7,608 bases of DNA. It comes from Pseudomonadota bacterium. Lineage in GTDB: Bacteria; Pseudomonadota; Gammaproteobacteria; Xanthomonadales; Rhodanobacteraceae. Below are positions 5,764 to 7,608 of this stretch, one piece after another; the first letter of the stretch is position 1, and each line of letters opens with the position of its first letter. A program made the translations under genes and the position numbers. The notes beneath the pieces were generated by a model. The model was not told the DNA's origin, did no database searches, and saw only the letters and a list, made by a program, of their open reading frames with translations. Where the stretch lies: assembly GCA_023430685.1 (NCBI GenBank), contig JAEYZH010000118.1:1-7608 (forward strand), given 5' to 3'.

Positions 5764-6555
5764 ATGGAACTGGATCAACTCAAACGCATCATCGAAGCGG
5801 CCCTGCTCGCCTCGTCGCAGCCCCTCACGCTGCCGCAGCTGTCGGCACTGTTCGACGAGTTCGCGATGCCGACGCACGAGGAACTCGCGAAGGCGATCGA
5901 AGCGCTCGGCGAGGACTGCGCCGGGCGCGGGATCGAACTGGTCGAGGTCGCGTCCGGCTTCCGCTTCCAGGTCCGCCGCGACGTGCACGCGTTCGTGTCG
6001 CGCCTGTGGACCGAGCGCCAGACGCGCTACTCGCGCGCGCTGCTCGAGACGCTCGCGCTGATCGCCTACCGCCAGCCGATCACGCGCGCGGAGATCGAAC
6101 AGATCCGCGGCGTCGCGGTATCCACCAACATCGTGCGCACGCTCGAGGAACGCGAGTGGGTACGCGTGGTCGGCTACCGCGACCTGCCCGGCAAGCCCGC
6201 ACTGTTCGGCACCACGCGCCAGTTCCTCGACTACTTCAACCTGAAGTCGCTGGATGAACTCCCGCCGCTCGCGGAAATCCGCGACATCGAGGAACTCGAT
6301 CCGCAGCTCGCGCTCGACCGCGAGGACCGCGCGATCGCCGCGGTGCTAGCCGACGGCATGCCGCTGGACGACTTCGAACCCGAACACCCTGCGAACGACC
6401 CCGAAGCGGCCGACGCTTCCTCCGCCGATCCCGGCGCCGACCCCGAGCCCGCGGCCGGACACGTCGCGCCGGCCGACGCCGACCGTCCCCATCACGAACA
6501 CGACGAGGCGGCTTCCCTGCCGCAACGCGAAGCCGACCCGGAATCCACTGCATGA
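5764..6555 (+). CDS. scpB: Segregation and condensation protein ScpB
   Basis: ScpB forms a dimer of tandem winged-helix domains and wraps around the centre of ScpA in the Smc complex. The 263-aa protein shows the first winged helix at about 3-80 (LKRIIEAALLASSQPLTL, then IELVEVASGFRFQVR). The second is at about 88-165, with the hallmark ETLALIAYRQPITRAEIEQI (95-114), RGVAVSTN (115-122), PGKPALFGTT (142-151) and FLDYFNL. After residue 200 a tail of about 63 residues carries 18 Asp/Glu, two Arg and no Lys, and is probably disordered. The ATG at 5764 gives MELDQLKRIIEAAL, like homologues, although no strong ribosome-binding site precedes it. A GTG at 5716 would add 16 residues unlike the family. 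Its stop overlaps the rluB start in ATGA, implying coupled translation. scpA-scpB-rluB is a widespread gene order. Confidence 0.96.
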   Translation: MELDQLKRIIEAALLASSQPLTLPQLSALFDEFAMPTHEELAKAIEALGEDCAGRGIELVEVASGFRFQVRRDVHAFVSRLWTERQTRYSRALLETLALIAYRQPITRAEIEQIRGVAVSTNIVRTLEEREWVRVVGYRDLPGKPALFGTTRQFLDYFNLKSLDELPPLAEIRDIEELDPQLALDREDRAIAAVLADGMPLDDFEPEHPANDPEAADASSADPGADPEPAAGHVAPADADRPHHEHDEAASLPQREADPESTA

Positions 6556-7608
6556 CCACCTCCGTACGATCCGTCCTGAAACTCAAGCGCCCGGCCGGCG
6601 AAGCGGCCGCGCCCACGGTCGAAGAGCGCCTGCACAAGGTGCTCGCGAACGCGGGCCTCGGTTCACGCCGCATGCTCGAAGTGCGCATCGAAGCCGGCGA
6701 AGTGCAACTCAACGGCGCGGTCGCCACCCTCGGCCAGAGCGTGCGCACCGGCGATCGCGTCGAGATGGACGGCAAGCGCTTCGTCGTCGTGGCCGACAAT
6801 GCCGAGCACGCACAGGTGCTGCTCTACAACAAGCCCGATGGCGTGGTCGCGACGCGCGACGATCCCGAGGGTCGCCCGACCGTGTTCGAGCAGCTGCCGC
6901 AGATCAAGGGCGCGCGCTGGATCGCGGTCGGCCGACTCGACATCAACACCACCGGCCTGCTGCTGCTGACGACCGACGGCGACCTCGCCAACGCGCTCAT
7001 GCATCCGCGCTCGGAGATCGAACGCGAATACATCTGCCGCGTGCACGGCGAAGTGCCCGACGAAGTGGTCGAGCGACTTCGCAATGGCATCGAGCTCGAG
7101 GACGGTCCGGCGCAGTTCGACGAGATCGCGGCGATCAGTCGCGGCAACAGCCATTCCTGGTTTCGCGTCGTGTTGCGCGAAGGACGCAACCGCGAAGTGC
7201 GCCGCATGTGGGAATCGCAGGGCCTCATGGTCAGCCGCCTCAAGCGCATCCGTTACGGCACCATCGAATTGCCGCGTGGCCTGCTGCGCGGGCACTGCAG
7301 CGAGCTCGACGCTGGCCAGGTCGCGCTGCTGCGCGAGCGCGCCGGCATCAAGGAAACGCCGCAGCGGCTGACGCTCGCGCCGGTGATCGGCCAGCGCCGC
7401 GCGGCACCGACCGAGTTCCGTCCGAATCCGAAGGCGCAGCAGGCGTGGACCGGCGCGCGCAACGAGGAGGCGCGCGAGTTCGCCGCGTTCGATCGCATCC
7501 GTGACGATGGGTGGCGGGGTCCCGGCGCGAAGCCGCGCAAGGCGCGTGGCGCGGGCGGCCCAGGCGGCGCGGGCGCACGCAAGGGCGGTCCCGCGCGCGC
7601 GGGCGCAC
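6552..7608 (+). CDS. rluB: 23S rRNA pseudouridine synthase RluB (3' end beyond window)
   Basis: RsuA-family pseudouridine synthase. By family and context it is RluB, which in E. coli converts U2605 of 23S rRNA to pseudouridine. The frame is open from the ATG at 6552 to the window edge: 352 codons, no stop. Domains: a short basic lead, an S4 RNA-binding domain at about 24-70 (VEERLHKVLANAGLGSRR), then the catalytic domain with LLYNKPDGVVAT (90-101). The catalytic Asp130 is in GRLDINTTGLLLLTTDGDLA (127-146), and the family motif EGRNREVRRMW is at 210-220. From about residue 280 the sequence becomes Arg/Gly/Ala/Pro-rich, a basic tail still running at the edge. The start overlaps the scpB stop (ATGA), with GGAA about 8 nt upstream. 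RluE or RluF are the main alternatives; the scpB neighbourhood, the EGRNREVRRMW form of the motif and the basic tail favour RluB. Confidence 0.93.
   Translation, partial: MTTSVRSVLKLKRPAGEAAAPTVEERLHKVLANAGLGSRRMLEVRIEAGEVQLNGAVATLGQSVRTGDRVEMDGKRFVVVADNAEHAQVLLYNKPDGVVATRDDPEGRPTVFEQLPQIKGARWIAVGRLDINTTGLLLLTTDGDLANALMHPRSEIEREYICRVHGEVPDEVVERLRNGIELEDGPAQFDEIAAISRGNSHSWFRVVLREGRNREVRRMWESQGLMVSRLKRIRYGTIELPRGLLRGHCSELDAGQVALLRERAGIKETPQRLTLAPVIGQRRAAPTEFRPNPKAQQAWTGARNEEAREFAAFDRIRDDGWRGPGAKPRKARGAGGPGGAGARKGGPARAGA

Noticed and set aside
6663..7295. 210-codon minus-strand open frame over rluB
   Set aside because: It lies antisense to the RluB catalytic domain, including the Asp130 motif; no independent coding evidence.

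Overview
The window is a compact, very GC-rich chromosomal segment. Its codons end mostly in G or C, and that produces long open antisense frames. The proteins are of the gammaproteobacterial Xanthomonadales (Lysobacterales) type: Smc, ScpA, ScpB and ZipA all carry wording I associate with Xanthomonas, Lysobacter or Rhodanobacteraceae homologues. This assignment rests on recognising the proteins; no database search was run. Nothing in the coding part suggests phage, plasmid or recently transferred DNA.

Layout: two divergent gene groups flank a non-coding region at about 4350-4799. On the minus strand, reading leftward from 4349, are yciI (YCII-domain protein), bolA, smc (whole, 1167 aa) and the N-terminus of zipA, cut by the left edge. 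yciI and bolA overlap in a GTGA; the later gaps are 57 and 35 bp, so the four are probably one operon. On the plus strand, reading rightward from 4800, are scpA, scpB and rluB. scpB and rluB overlap in an ATGA, and rluB runs off the right edge still open.

How the genes work together: Smc (ATPase with long coiled coils), ScpA (kleisin) and ScpB (winged-helix partner) are the three subunits of the bacterial Smc-ScpAB condensin, so this locus holds the complete chromosome-segregation complex on two divergent arms. ZipA tethers FtsZ to the membrane during division. RluB makes a pseudouridine in 23S rRNA and is a common neighbour of scpB. BolA and YciI are small cytosolic proteins; BolA belongs to the iron-sulfur/glutaredoxin-linked stress family.

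The least ordinary DNA is the divergent intergenic region. It holds a perfect 21-bp inverted repeat (4387-4407 and 4486-4506), each arm built of three G-rich or C-rich heptads, around 78 bp that can form two more hairpins. The right arm continues as a degenerate heptad array to 4532. A possible scpA promoter follows directly, then a leader of about 230 nt with a hairpin and a possible short upstream reading frame. I see no previously undescribed protein system here; the structured repeat element is the best candidate for something new.
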